Below are positions 14,791-22,866 of a stretch of DNA of 41,805 nucleotides, one piece after another. Origin of the DNA: an uncultured Porphyromonadaceae bacterium. GTDB lineage: Bacteria; Bacteroidota; Bacteroidia; Bacteroidales; Muribaculaceae. The notes under the pieces are model-generated. The model worked only from the letters and a program-made list of their open reading frames with translations. It was not told the DNA's origin and did not search any database. Position 1 is the first letter of the stretch. Each line of letters starts with the position of its first letter. Where the stretch lies: NCBI GenBank assembly GCA_902491515.1, contig CABUIC010000024.1:1-41805 (forward strand), given 5' to 3'. The position numbers were made by a program, and so were the translations under genes.

Positions 14791-16367
14791 TACTTCTTGA
14801 GGATTTTCGAGGTCTTGCCGCCCTCGCGGACGATGTAGACGCCGGCGGGAACGGCTCCGGATTTCCAGACGGCGGCGTTCACGCGGCAACCGGAAAGATT
14901 GTATACCTCTGTCGATGTCTCCGCGGGAGCAAGGACGTCGACACATCCGACACCCGTGGTGGCATCGGCGGCAACAAGGTCGAGAGCGCCGAACTTCATG
15001 AAGAACGCGAGCCTCATCTCGTGGGGCAGACGGACTGTGCCCACGCTCCAGGACGTGTCACCGAGAGGCTCTGACCATGCAAGCTCGAGGGCGTCGCCAA
15101 GCTCGAAACCGCCGCTGACAAGCGGGGTAGCGGGAAGGACCTGAATGAAGGACCCGGCAGCCGCCTTATCGGTAAACATGCCGCGCACCATCACATTTCC
15201 GCTGAGCACCGGCGATACAAGATAGTAGTACTGGTGGTAAAGCTCGGAGCTCGGGGCCCAGTTGACGTGGTTCCAGGCGATGCCCTCGCCGTTACCGAAC
15301 TTGAATCCGGAGAAACGGTAAACCGCAGGGAAGGCTGAATAGTCCGTAGTCATATCGCTGACTTCCGCCTCGTTATCGGCGAGCACCTCGACGGCATAAG
15401 GCGTCCATCCCGCGGGAAGTTCCTCGGCGTAGTTCATGCCGCCGTCGAAGAGCTGGCGGAATGCCGTGGGAACCTCGAGGCCGGCGCCGCGGAGGGCTAC
15501 CTCGAACTTGCCTGCGTCGCCGAGATTGATGTGGAGCACAGCATCCTCACCTGCCGAAGTGGCTTTCGGGGCAAAGGTCACGGGAATCTCGACATCCGTT
15601 TCAGGCTCGAGCCCCGTGATTTCCGTCATCGTGGTCGAGAAGGCGTCGGAACCCGTCACGGAGACAGTACCCGAGACAGCCGCCGAACCGATGCTCGACA
15701 CCTTCACGGAAAGCTCGGAAGAGTCGTCGGTGAAAGTCAGGGGGAAGGTGAGTACCTTGACGTTTACGCTCGCACGGGCGCCGAGAGCCTCGGAAGTGGC
15801 CTTGACTGTGAGTTTCGGAAGGAAGTTGGCAAGACGTATGTCATTGCCCTTGATGATGGCAGTATAGCTCGTGGCGGGCTGCCATACGCCAAACCACTGG
15901 ATATTGGGGCTCGTTCCGGCCTTGGCGTTGGAGATGTCGACAAGGAGGTTGCCGCCCTTGTAGGCGTAAGGAGTGGTGAAGGATACGGTCCACTCGGTGG
16001 CGTCGGCGGCGAGACTTACAGCGGCCGAGGAAACCTTTGTCAGTGTGGCGGACACATATTCCTTGTTCTCCGCATCGTAGGTGGCCTGTTCGACCTCTGC
16101 GAGGGAAACCACGATTTCCTCGTTGGTCCATTCCTTCGACATCGACTTGACGTAGAAAGTGAACGACAGAAGATTGTTGTCCTTGAGGGACTTGAGCATG
16201 TCTGCGGGATAGATGACCTGAGAGTGGTTCGGACGATCCATCCACTGCCCGTAGACGGGCACGCTGTTGAAGCCTGTGCCTTCGCAGACGGTGAGACTGA
16301 CATCCTCGGCAAAGGAGGAAAGCGCCGTTGCGCAAAGCAACAGAAGGGGGGTAGAGATTTTTTTCAT
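14790..16367 (-). CDS. Secreted protein with Por/T9SS-like C-terminal domain
   Basis: A 525-residue exported protein with a signal peptide (1-20). Residues about 25-190 look like a beta-sandwich; about 200-290 resemble a choice-of-anchor/ASPM-like Ig domain (V-x-V-T-G-S-D-A-F then P-V-T-F-A-P). A further domain with G-W-T-P-Y and W-N-H-V-N-W follows, reminiscent of cleaved-adhesin jelly-rolls. The last 40 residues (V-Y-N-L-S-G-C-R-V then P-A-G-V-Y-I-V and a lysine-rich end) match the general pattern of a type IX secretion C-terminal signal. It may therefore be surface exposed or released. No catalytic motif is visible. Its stop overlaps the folC start by one base, an odd pairing for a surface protein. 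Confidence 0.75.
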   Translation of the reverse strand: MKKISTPLLLLCATALSSFAEDVSLTVCEGTGFNSVPVYGQWMDRPNHSQVIYPADMLKSLKDNNLLSFTFYVKSMSKEWTNEEIVVSLAEVEQATYDAENKEYVSATLTKVSSAAVSLAADATEWTVSFTTPYAYKGGNLLVDISNAKAGTSPNIQWFGVWQPATSYTAIIKGNDIRLANFLPKLTVKATSEALGARASVNVKVLTFPLTFTDDSSELSVKVSSIGSAAVSGTVSVTGSDAFSTTMTEITGLEPETDVEIPVTFAPKATSAGEDAVLHINLGDAGKFEVALRGAGLEVPTAFRQLFDGGMNYAEELPAGWTPYAVEVLADNEAEVSDMTTDYSAFPAVYRFSGFKFGNGEGIAWNHVNWAPSSELYHQYYYLVSPVLSGNVMVRGMFTDKAAAGSFIQVLPATPLVSGGFELGDALELAWSEPLGDTSWSVGTVRLPHEMRLAFFMKFGALDLVAADATTGVGCVDVLAPAETSTEVYNLSGCRVNAAVWKSGAVPAGVYIVREGGKTSKILKK

Positions 16368-16397
16368 TCGGATTAGAAATTATTTGCTATCTGGACA

Positions 16398-16405
16398 CAA
16401 AAATA
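16398..16405 (-). promoter_or_regulatory. Promoter -7 box of secreted-protein/folC unit
   Basis: TATTTTTG on the minus strand, 30 bases before the start at 16367. It would drive the secreted protein and, through the overlap, folC. Confidence 0.55.
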
Positions 16406-16461
16406 AGCATAATTTCCGGTGGAAACACAATAGGACAAACGCGAAATACGCGAATTAACAA

Positions 16462-16962
16462 TTATTCAGAAACTCCCGTTTCCGGAATCCCACGAATCAC
16501 TGCTGAAATCGCCCCGCTCTCATATCCTCTCGAGGCCGCCATGCGGAAGAGCTTCGTCCGGCCTTCGTATGTCGCGGCCTCCTCTCCCAGAACCCTCGCA
16601 CGGGCTCGTATCAGCCCTTCGAGAATACGGGTGTATTCCTCCGGGTCTATTTCTTCCATTGCCGAAGCGATAATCGGCTTGGAAATACCCTTGAGAGCAA
16701 GGGCGTATGCGATTTTACGACGTCCCCAGCGCTGAAAGCGGTATTTGTCCCGGACAAAAGCCGAGGCGTAGCGGGCATTGTCGATAAACTTTCTTCGTTT
16801 CAGAGACTCGAGGACATCCGCGGATTCCTGAGAGGAGAGCCCCCACCCCCTCATCTTATCAAGGGCCTCGCGCTCGCAGACCTCGCTCTTGGCGCACCGC
16901 GTCTCCAGACGCAGAAGAGCCTTCTCGGGACTCAGCGGTCTATTGTTTCCGGGCAAGGGCAT
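16462..16962 (-). CDS. recX: RecX family regulatory protein
   Basis: A 166-residue RecX-like protein, a modulator of RecA filaments. It is built of three-helix repeats: C-E-R-E-A-L-D-K-M-R-G-W-G-L, then L-K-R-R-K-F-I-D-N-A-R-Y-A-S-A-F-V-R-D, then R-W-G-R-R-K-I-A-Y-A-L-A-L-K-G-I, the family's most recognisable segment. I take the Met at 16962 because it gives the usual RecX length; the frame extends further upstream over the end of prmC without family resemblance. It overlaps the prmC stop by 23 bases, so the two are transcribed together. recA is not in the window. Confidence 0.85.
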   Translation of the reverse strand: MPLPGNNRPLSPEKALLRLETRCAKSEVCEREALDKMRGWGLSSQESADVLESLKRRKFIDNARYASAFVRDKYRFQRWGRRKIAYALALKGISKPIIASAMEEIDPEEYTRILEGLIRARARVLGEEAATYEGRTKLFRMAASRGYESGAISAVIRGIPETGVSE

Positions 16963-17800
16963 AGCGGATATTTCCCTTATAGTCGCGCAGAATCTCAATC
17001 GAAGCGGCCTCGAAGCCTTCCTCTGAAAGAAGTCTCCGCATTGCCTCGCCCTGCGTGCTGTTGATTTCAAAAAACAGCATTCCTCCGGCCTTCAGGGCTC
17101 CGATGGCATAGGCCGAGATGGCCCTGTAGAACAACAGAGGGTCGTTCTCGGGCACGAAAAGAGCCATGCCCGGCTCCTTTTCGAGCACCCGCGCGTCCAT
17201 GTCCCTTGCCTCGGAAGGGAGAACATAGGGCGGATTGCTCACGATGAAGTCGTAGCTCGCCGCGGGCAAGCCCTTGATGTGGAGAGCATCGCCCCGGAAA
17301 ACGGTAACGGTCCCCGGCGCGAGAGTCTTTGCATTCTCTTCGGCCACTTCGAGAGCTTCGGGGCTCAGCTCGAGCGCGTCCATCCTGCAGAAGGGCAGCG
17401 TCCGCGCAAGGGCAACGGCAATGCATCCGCTCCCTGTGCAGACATCGAGTCCGCGGAGGTCGGAGCGGGCGCCCATGCGGTCCACAACGAGGTCCACCAG
17501 GCCTTCCGTCTCGGGCCGGGGGATAAGAACAGCGGGAGACACCTTGAAATCCAGTCCGTAGAAACGCGCGCGTCCTACGGCGTACTGAACGGGCTCGCCG
17601 GCAAGAATGCTTTTCGCCGCCGCGTCGAGCTTCCCTTCCGTGAACCCGAGGAGCGTCCGGTCGCCGTCGGTGAATAGCTTCCTGCGGTCGAAGCCCGCGA
17701 GGTCCTCCATAAGAATCCGCGCTGCGCCCTCTGCCTCCCCTGCCCCGAGGGCGGGAGCGAGGGAGGCCTTGAGCTCATTGTATTTTTCGCGTGCGGTCAC
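16940..17800 (-). CDS. prmC: Release factor N5-glutamine methyltransferase
   Basis: A 286-residue PrmC/HemK that methylates the glutamine of the GGQ motif in peptide release factors. The N-terminal helical domain ends near residue 75. The substrate loop I-P-R-P-E-T-E is at 93-99, the SAM-binding motif L-D-V-C-T-G-S-G-C-I-A at 118-128, and the catalytic N-P-P-Y at 189-192. Its first codons overlap the end of obg by four bases and recX overlaps its end, giving an obg-prmC-recX run transcribed on the minus strand. Confidence 0.96.
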   Translation of the reverse strand: MTAREKYNELKASLAPALGAGEAEGAARILMEDLAGFDRRKLFTDGDRTLLGFTEGKLDAAAKSILAGEPVQYAVGRARFYGLDFKVSPAVLIPRPETEGLVDLVVDRMGARSDLRGLDVCTGSGCIAVALARTLPFCRMDALELSPEALEVAEENAKTLAPGTVTVFRGDALHIKGLPAASYDFIVSNPPYVLPSEARDMDARVLEKEPGMALFVPENDPLLFYRAISAYAIGALKAGGMLFFEINSTQGEAMRRLLSEEGFEAASIEILRDYKGNIRYALARKQ

Positions 17801-19083
17801 TTGTCGTTCACGTGTTCGAAAATGAAGGCGTCGTCGTCATCGGCCGGAGCATATCCCGGGGCGTCGATGTCGTTGCCGTCGAATCCCACGGAGTCGTCGT
17901 CCACATCGGCATCGTCCCAGTCCATGTCGTCGCCCCAGGTCGAGGCATCGATTTTCCTGAGATCCTCGCCCTCTTCGTCAGCTTCTGTGTCTTCGGGCGA
18001 CTGAGTGAAGATGAATTCATCTTCCTCGCGCACGCGGTGATGGCCGTCGAGGGGCCTGTGGGTGATTTCCGACGGTTCGATGCGGTTCTTGTCGTCGGTG
18101 ATGGCCTTCCAGAGAAGGTCCTTGAGTTCGGGGATGCCTTCGCCTGTGACAGCAGAAATGAACACCGACGGAACACCCTGAGGAACGGTTTTCGCTATCT
18201 CTTCCTTCAGCTCCTCGTCGAGGAGGTCGGACTTTGAAACGGCCAGCACACGCTCCTTGTCCATGAGCTGGGGATTGAACTGCTCGAGCTCGCGGAGCAG
18301 GATGTTGTATTGCCCGGCGATGTCGTCGGCGTCGGCCGGCACCATGAACAGGAGCACCGCATTGCGCTCGATGTGGCGCAGGAATCTGAGCCCGAGCCCC
18401 TTTCCTTCGCTCGCGCCCTCGATGATGCCCGGGATGTCGGCCATGACAAAGGAACGGTTGTCGCGATAGCTCACGATGCCGAGCTGCGGCTCCATGGTGG
18501 TGAAAGGATAGTCGGCAATCTTGGGCTCGGCCGCTGAGATAGCCGAGAGCAAGGTGCTCTTGCCGGCATTGGGGAAACCTACGAGACCCACATCGGCGAG
18601 CATCTTCAGCTCGAGGATGATGGACTTCTCGATGGCCGGCTCGCCGGGCTGGGCGTAACGCGGAGTGCGGTTTGTCGAGGACTTGAAATGCCAGTTGCCG
18701 AGACCTCCGCGGCCGCCGCGGAGGAGCTTGATTTCCTGACCGTCATCCGTCACCTCGCAGAGGTATTCGCCCGTCTCGGCGTCGAAGACCACAGTCCCGC
18801 AGGGGACCTCGATTATCTGGTCCTCGCCGTCCTTTCCGAAGGAACGGCCGCCGGAGCCGCTCTGACCGTTGCCGGCGAAGATGTGGCGCTTGAATTTAAG
18901 GGGAAGGAGAGTCCACATGTTGCGGTTGCCCTTGAGAATGATATGCCCGCCCCGGCCTCCGTCGCCACCGTCAGGTCCGCCTTTGGGAACGTATTTCGCG
19001 CGATAGAAATGACGCGAGCCCGCGCCGCCCTTTCCCGAGCGGCACAATATCTTCACATAGTCGATAAAATTGCTGTCAGCCAT
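17797..19083 (-). CDS. obg: Obg/CgtA GTPase
   Basis: A 428-residue ribosome-associated GTPase involved in 50S assembly and growth control. The glycine-rich Obg domain covers about 1-160 (P-K-G-G-P-D-G-G-D-G-G-R-G-G). The G domain has G-F-P-N-A-G-K-S-T at 169-177, D216-I-P-G, and S-K-S-D at 283-286 in place of the more common N-K-x-D. From about residue 360 the tail is strongly acidic (D/E runs), as in several Obg proteins that end in an acidic extension rather than an OCT domain. It is followed by prmC with a four-base overlap. No clear TAnnTTTG box lies in the 101 bases upstream. Confidence 0.96.
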   Translation of the reverse strand: MADSNFIDYVKILCRSGKGGAGSRHFYRAKYVPKGGPDGGDGGRGGHIILKGNRNMWTLLPLKFKRHIFAGNGQSGSGGRSFGKDGEDQIIEVPCGTVVFDAETGEYLCEVTDDGQEIKLLRGGRGGLGNWHFKSSTNRTPRYAQPGEPAIEKSIILELKMLADVGLVGFPNAGKSTLLSAISAAEPKIADYPFTTMEPQLGIVSYRDNRSFVMADIPGIIEGASEGKGLGLRFLRHIERNAVLLFMVPADADDIAGQYNILLRELEQFNPQLMDKERVLAVSKSDLLDEELKEEIAKTVPQGVPSVFISAVTGEGIPELKDLLWKAITDDKNRIEPSEITHRPLDGHHRVREEDEFIFTQSPEDTEADEEGEDLRKIDASTWGDDMDWDDADVDDDSVGFDGNDIDAPGYAPADDDDAFIFEHVNDK

Positions 19084-19184
19084 AGTTGATGTGTCTTTTG
19101 TTAATTAAACGCCTCTCGCGCCGCAAGGTTCGGCGACCAGAGCCCATAGGCCTATCCGGTCTAAAAAAACCTACACTCTGCACT

Positions 19185-20270
19185 CTAACTTCTAAATTCC
19201 AAATTGCGGTAGTGTTTCATCAGCTCGCAAGCCTGACGGAAGTCGGTCGGGGAGCCGACGTCAATCCAGGTTCCCTTAATAACGTAATAGGTGACGCGGG
19301 CGCCTTGACTTATGGCCTCGGCGATTAGGTCCGGAGCGTCCTTACTTTCTCCCGGGCACACCTTACGGAGAATGTCATTTTTGAAGATGTATATTCCCGC
19401 GTTGGCGTAATGGGAGTAGGTCGGTTTCTCCTCCAGAGCCGTCACGCGCTCAGGGTCCTCCGGGTCGAAGGACAGGATGGCAAAGGGCACGCTCACCTGA
19501 AAAGGCACTACGGCAATTGTCACGTCCGCGCCGCTGTCGATGTGGCGCAGATACATATCCTCGTAAGAAATCGTTGTCAGCAGGTCGGAATTCATCACCA
19601 CGGAGGCACCCTCCTTCTCAGCCACACCGGTAAGGGCCACGGCTCCTATGGTGCCGAGCGGCCGGTCCTCGCGGACACAGCGCACCTGCACTCCGGTATC
19701 GCCGAAAGGCTCCCGGAAATGTTCCTCGATCTGCTCGGCGAGGTAGCGCGTGCACACGCAAATATCATCAATTCCCGAAGCCGCCAGAGCCTCGATGTTG
19801 TAGTCGATAATTGCCTTCCCTTCGATTTTCAGCAGAGGTTTCGGGGTTGTGAGCGTCATGGGGCGCAGACGCTCGCCCTTGCCGCCGGCCATGAGAACGG
19901 CGCTGAGCGGGAGGCGCGTGGGCGTGGCTGTAAGGTCAATCAGGTTCAGGAGGCGACGGTCGGCGTCGAGCTCCGGCACAAGGCAGATATTGCGGCGCCG
20001 GCACTCCCTGAAGAGCTCAAGGCGCTCGCGCGTCGTCATCCCCGGAGTGACGCAACGGAACTTCGGCTGACACGCCTCGGCGGCCCGGGAATCAAGAGAG
20101 AGCCCGCGGAGCAGCGCGCGGCGCAGGTCGCCGTCTGTCAGTGTTCCGACCACTCGGTCCTCGCCGTCGAGCACGAAAAGAGTCATATGCTCGCGGTCGT
20201 AGAGTCCGTTGAGGGCCTCAAGCGCCTCGAAGAGACTTGCATCGCTGTGGATGGTGTTGTGTCTGCTCAT
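19185..20270 (-). CDS. CBS-pair nucleotidyltransferase, PtmE-like
   Basis: A 361-residue protein with two parts. Residues about 1-115 are a CBS-pair region (V-V-G-T-L-T-D-G-D-L-R-R-A-L). The rest is a sugar-1-phosphate nucleotidyltransferase: A-V-L-M-A-G-G-K-G-E-R-L-R-P-M-T at about 123-138, then T-P-K-P-L-L, N-S-D-L as the metal loop, and a C-terminal W-I-D-V-G-S-P. This CBS plus NTP-transferase architecture is that of PtmE, which makes GDP-glucosamine for legionaminic acid in Campylobacter. It overlaps the CMP-sugar synthetase gene by four bases, which supports that role. The final codons lie in a repeat word (19191-19205) shared with 41608-41622. Confidence 0.8.
   Translation of the reverse strand: MSRHNTIHSDASLFEALEALNGLYDREHMTLFVLDGEDRVVGTLTDGDLRRALLRGLSLDSRAAEACQPKFRCVTPGMTTRERLELFRECRRRNICLVPELDADRRLLNLIDLTATPTRLPLSAVLMAGGKGERLRPMTLTTPKPLLKIEGKAIIDYNIEALAASGIDDICVCTRYLAEQIEEHFREPFGDTGVQVRCVREDRPLGTIGAVALTGVAEKEGASVVMNSDLLTTISYEDMYLRHIDSGADVTIAVVPFQVSVPFAILSFDPEDPERVTALEEKPTYSHYANAGIYIFKNDILRKVCPGESKDAPDLIAEAISQGARVTYYVIKGTWIDVGSPTDFRQACELMKHYRNLEFRS
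19191..19205. repeat. Dispersed AT-rich word, copy 1
   Basis: TCTAAATTCCAAATT matches 41608-41622 at 14 of 15 positions. It overlaps the last codons of the PtmE-like gene. The 101 bases between that gene and obg (19084-19184) otherwise contain a run of seven A (19163-19169) that would read as a T-run on the minus strand, but no good stem. Confidence 0.45.
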
Positions 20271-20980
20271 TTCTTTTCGTCATTGATACGTGACTCCGCT
20301 ATGGCCCAGTCAGCCGGAGTGTCGAGATCAAGGCTCCGCGAGCGGGGCATCTCGAACGGAATTCTGCGGGGAAATGCCCCGAGGGGCATCTGCCGGATGG
20401 ACTCCGGGCGGATTACGTAGACAGCCCCGTTGTATTCCCAGACCTTGGGGGCTTCCTGACGCCGGGTTATCAGTCCGGAACCCTTGCACACATGGAGAGT
20501 GCCGTCCTGAGAGGTTTCGAAAAGGTTGTAGTATGGATTCGCTCCGCTTTCGCACACGCTTACCACCATGTCAGTGCTCTCGGGGTCGTAGAGGGCCTGC
20601 GCACCGAGAATATCCCCGACAGCCCGGAAGGGGCTTGTCGGCTGGAGAAGTACTACCGCGTCGTATTCCAGGCCGATGGCGTCGGCCTTGTCCATAACGT
20701 CGAGAATCACCTCACGCGAACCAACGGTATCACCGGCAAGGCTCTCCGGGCGCATATACCAGACGTCCAGGCCGCACGCACGTCCGACGGAGGCAATCTC
20801 TTCGTCCTCCGTGCTCAGGACCACGCGACGGCGGTCGGCGTCCGGTCCGAGTGCCTCAAAGGCACCACGGGCGGCATAGTCCAGCAGCGGGCGTCCGCCG
20901 AGGGGCTTGATGTTCTTGCGGGGGATGCCTTTGCTTCCCCCTCTCGCGGGAATGATGTAGAGTGGTTTTTCAACGCTCAT
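20267..20980 (-). CDS. legF: CMP-nonulosonate (legionaminate/sialate) cytidylyltransferase
   Basis: A 237-residue NeuA/LegF/PtmB-type enzyme that activates a nine-carbon keto-sugar acid with CTP before its transfer to a surface glycan. The signature I-P-A-R-G-G-S-K-G-I-P-R-K-N-I is at 10-24. L-L-Q-P-T-S-P-F-R and a late D-L-D-T-P-A-D-W are also family hallmarks. Company with a PtmE-like nucleotidyltransferase favours legionaminic acid over sialic acid, but the sequence alone does not decide. Both ends overlap neighbours by four bases. No nonulosonate synthase (NeuB/LegI) gene is present here. Confidence 0.85.
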   Translation of the reverse strand: MSVEKPLYIIPARGGSKGIPRKNIKPLGGRPLLDYAARGAFEALGPDADRRRVVLSTEDEEIASVGRACGLDVWYMRPESLAGDTVGSREVILDVMDKADAIGLEYDAVVLLQPTSPFRAVGDILGAQALYDPESTDMVVSVCESGANPYYNLFETSQDGTLHVCKGSGLITRRQEAPKVWEYNGAVYVIRPESIRQMPLGAFPRRIPFEMPRSRSLDLDTPADWAIAESRINDEKK

Positions 20981-22137
20981 AAGTCATGGAACTTTTTGGG
21001 TTCGACAGGCAGGCTGTTCAGGAATCCGACAACGGATTCAAGCTGTCTGGAAAGAGTATTTTCCTGGAAATATGGATTTTTAGACTGTTTTGCACGAGAC
21101 GCTTCTTCGGGCGAGAGAGCCCATCGGATTGCGTCGGCAATTTCCCGGCGCGAGTCGCCGCAGTGAATCACGGAGTCGGCGGCTATTCGTCCCCGCTGTC
21201 GCATGCCTATGTCCACCGTGGGGATTCCGAAAGAAGGAACCTCGACAATGCCGCTCGAGGAATTGCCTATGCACACATCAGCGTAACGGAGCAAAGACAG
21301 ATAGCGGCGCATTCCGAGCGACCTGACGGCCAGAGCATTGGGCCGCGCGGCAGAGAAAGCCTTTATTTCCTCGATGATACCTTCAGACTCGGCGTCGTTG
21401 TTCGGATAGGTGATGACGCATGTGAGTTCCGGAAAGTCGCCGAGAGCGTCGAGCAGTTCGCGTACACGCTCGCGGGGAGAGGCGTCGGAATCGAGGGTGG
21501 CCGGATGATAGGTTATTACCGCGACAGGGCCCTCGGTCAGCCTGAGGCCGAGGAAGGCCTCGAGCTCCTCCACCGGAAGAGGGGGGACATTCAAGGCGTT
21601 CCACACTCCTATAGCTCCCGTGTTCACTACCCTTTCCGGGACCTCGCCAAGCTGAATCACGCGGCGCCGGTAAGGCTCCGTAGCCGTGAGATGAAGCGTA
21701 GAGAGTTTCGTGACGGCGTGGCGAATCGAGTCGTCCACGGCTCCCTCGGAGATTTCTCCGCCGGCGATGTGGATTATGGGAATATTCATGAGCGCCGCGG
21801 CGGAAGCGACGCCGAGAATTTCATACCTGTCGCCGAGGATGACGACAGCGTCGGGGCGCAGCTCCCCGAAGGCGTCGGCCATCGCCGAGGTGCATTTCGC
21901 AAGGGCCCGGACGCGCGAGGCCGGGTCGGTTCCCTCCGTGCGCATATCGGCGCACAGAGGCTCGAAACCGTCGGCGCGGATTTCGTCGACGGTCATACCG
22001 TACTCCGGAAGCAGATGCATGTTTGTCGCGACAATCCGGACCTCGATATCGAAGCCGCCGTCGCGCAATGCCCGGGCCAAGGGCGAAAGCAGACCCCAGT
22101 CGGCCCTCGTGCTTGACACGAATACGAGTTTCTTCAT
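20977..22137 (-). CDS. legG: Hydrolysing UDP/GDP-GlcNAc 2-epimerase (NeuC/LegG type)
   Basis: A 386-residue GT-B-fold epimerase. The N-terminus V-S-S-T-R-A-D-W-G-L-L is the family start. I-L-G-D-R-Y-E, I-H-I-A-G-G-E (with the catalytic-type histidine and glutamate), a late S-L-G-M-R-R-Y-L and I-G-N-S-S-S-G-I-V-E are typical of hydrolysing 2-epimerases that release ManNAc or its 6-deoxy analogue. With the PtmE-like gene in the same operon, a LegG role on a nucleotide-linked diamino or acetamido sugar is the best guess. Translation is coupled to legF by a four-base overlap; the TM2 gene ends ten bases upstream. Confidence 0.83.
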   Translation of the reverse strand: MKKLVFVSSTRADWGLLSPLARALRDGGFDIEVRIVATNMHLLPEYGMTVDEIRADGFEPLCADMRTEGTDPASRVRALAKCTSAMADAFGELRPDAVVILGDRYEILGVASAAALMNIPIIHIAGGEISEGAVDDSIRHAVTKLSTLHLTATEPYRRRVIQLGEVPERVVNTGAIGVWNALNVPPLPVEELEAFLGLRLTEGPVAVITYHPATLDSDASPRERVRELLDALGDFPELTCVITYPNNDAESEGIIEEIKAFSAARPNALAVRSLGMRRYLSLLRYADVCIGNSSSGIVEVPSFGIPTVDIGMRQRGRIAADSVIHCGDSRREIADAIRWALSPEEASRAKQSKNPYFQENTLSRQLESVVGFLNSLPVEPKKFHDL

Positions 22138-22146
22138 GCCTCAGCG

Positions 22147-22569
22147 TCAGAAAATCGGGAAGGAGGAGGGAGAGTAGACGTACTTTTCCTCAAACTGCTC
22201 GTCCGACATGGTGAGCATCATGATGCCCTGAATGAGCGTCACGAGACCCCAGAGTCCGCAGGTGCACAGACTCAGAAGGATGGTCAGGAGACCTCCGGCG
22301 GTCTTGCCGATGATGAAGTACTGAACGCCGAGGGTTCCGATGACAATCGCGCAGATGCCGGCGGCAATGCGCTTGGAGTCGACGGGGGTCTCGGGGCGCC
22401 CGGTGGCGCGTCCGTTGAGTGCCTGCATGAGTTCAGGGAAGTTATAGAGCGGCTTCCAGTTGGCGCCGTCGGTGCTGATGGGCGTATTGTCGTTTACTGG
22501 ATAGGCGAGAACCTGATGCACGGTCATCGGGCCGACGGCCCGGCCGTTATAGCTGACATAATAGAGCAT
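22147..22569 (-). CDS. GYF_2 and TM2 domain membrane protein
   Basis: A 140-residue protein. Residues 1-50 resemble the GYF_2 domain (W/Y-x-x-G, then V-G-P-M-T, then P-I-S-x-x-G-A-N-W-K-P-L). Residues about 66-120 form a TM2 pair of membrane helices (I-A-A-G-I-C-A-I-V, then G-V-Q-Y-F-I-I-G-K-T-A-G-G, then C-G-L-W-G-L). Such proteins are common in Bacteroidota and their role is unclear. It has its own promoter box at 22598-22605 and is only ten bases from legG, so it heads the nonulosonate operon by layout. Confidence 0.8.
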   Translation of the reverse strand: MLYYVSYNGRAVGPMTVHQVLAYPVNDNTPISTDGANWKPLYNFPELMQALNGRATGRPETPVDSKRIAAGICAIVIGTLGVQYFIIGKTAGGLLTILLSLCTCGLWGLVTLIQGIMMLTMSDEQFEEKYVYSPSSFPIF

Positions 22570-22597
22570 ATTGTCCGGTTTTATCGTTTATAAAGTG

Positions 22598-22605
22598 CAA
22601 AAATA
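22598..22605 (-). promoter_or_regulatory. Promoter -7 box of TM2-legG-legF-ptmE unit
   Basis: TATTTTTG on the minus strand, 28 bases before the start at 22569. It is the only box seen ahead of the four-gene unit. Confidence 0.55.
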
Positions 22606-22689
22606 AGGAAAAATATCCGATTTCGCCTCCATTGCCGGAAAAAATTTACAAGAGTCCGAACAAACATCTCTCTGCTACGTTTACAATAT

Positions 22690-22788
22690 CAAAGAGAAGG
22701 CACTCTCAGACTTCCTTAAGAAGTCAAACCACCATTTAGACTGACCTTCTCCGCCCCCGGGCTCAACCGCCTGTGGGGCTCTTTTTTT
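22690..22788 (+). ncRNA. Candidate structured small RNA
   Basis: Between 22606 and 22866 no gene is supported, yet the plus strand holds a nested structure. GAGAAGG (22694-22700) pairs with CCTTCTC (22745-22751), TCAG (22706-22709) with CTGA (22741-22744), and an inner hairpin ACTTC/GAAGT (22710-22724) lies between. A GC-rich hairpin (22753-22757 with 22775-22779) then ends in seven T (22782-22788), like an intrinsic terminator. A weak promoter-like TACGTTTA is at 22676-22683. It would be about 100 nt, running toward the end of the M49 peptidase gene. No known RNA family is recognised. The 5' end is uncertain. Confidence 0.35.
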
Positions 22789-22813
22789 GCTGTCCGGCAA
22801 AATAGCTAAAATA

Positions 22814-22848
22814 GCGGCCCTTGAGCGAAAACATCGCTCAAGGGCCGC
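22814..22848 (-). terminator. Strong terminator hairpin of M49 peptidase gene
   Basis: A perfect 15-bp stem (22814-22828 with 22834-22848) closes a five-base loop 19 bases past the peptidase stop. On the minus strand it is followed by TATTTTAGCTATTTT, a T-rich but interrupted tail. Confidence 0.8.
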
Positions 22849-22866
22849 AAATTCAATTTACGCTTC

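Noticed and set aside
22606..22866. SRP RNA, 6S RNA or tmRNA in the gene-free stretch
   Set aside because: None of the conserved cores I know for these RNAs (for example the SRP tetraloop region) could be found, so only a generic small-RNA candidate is given.
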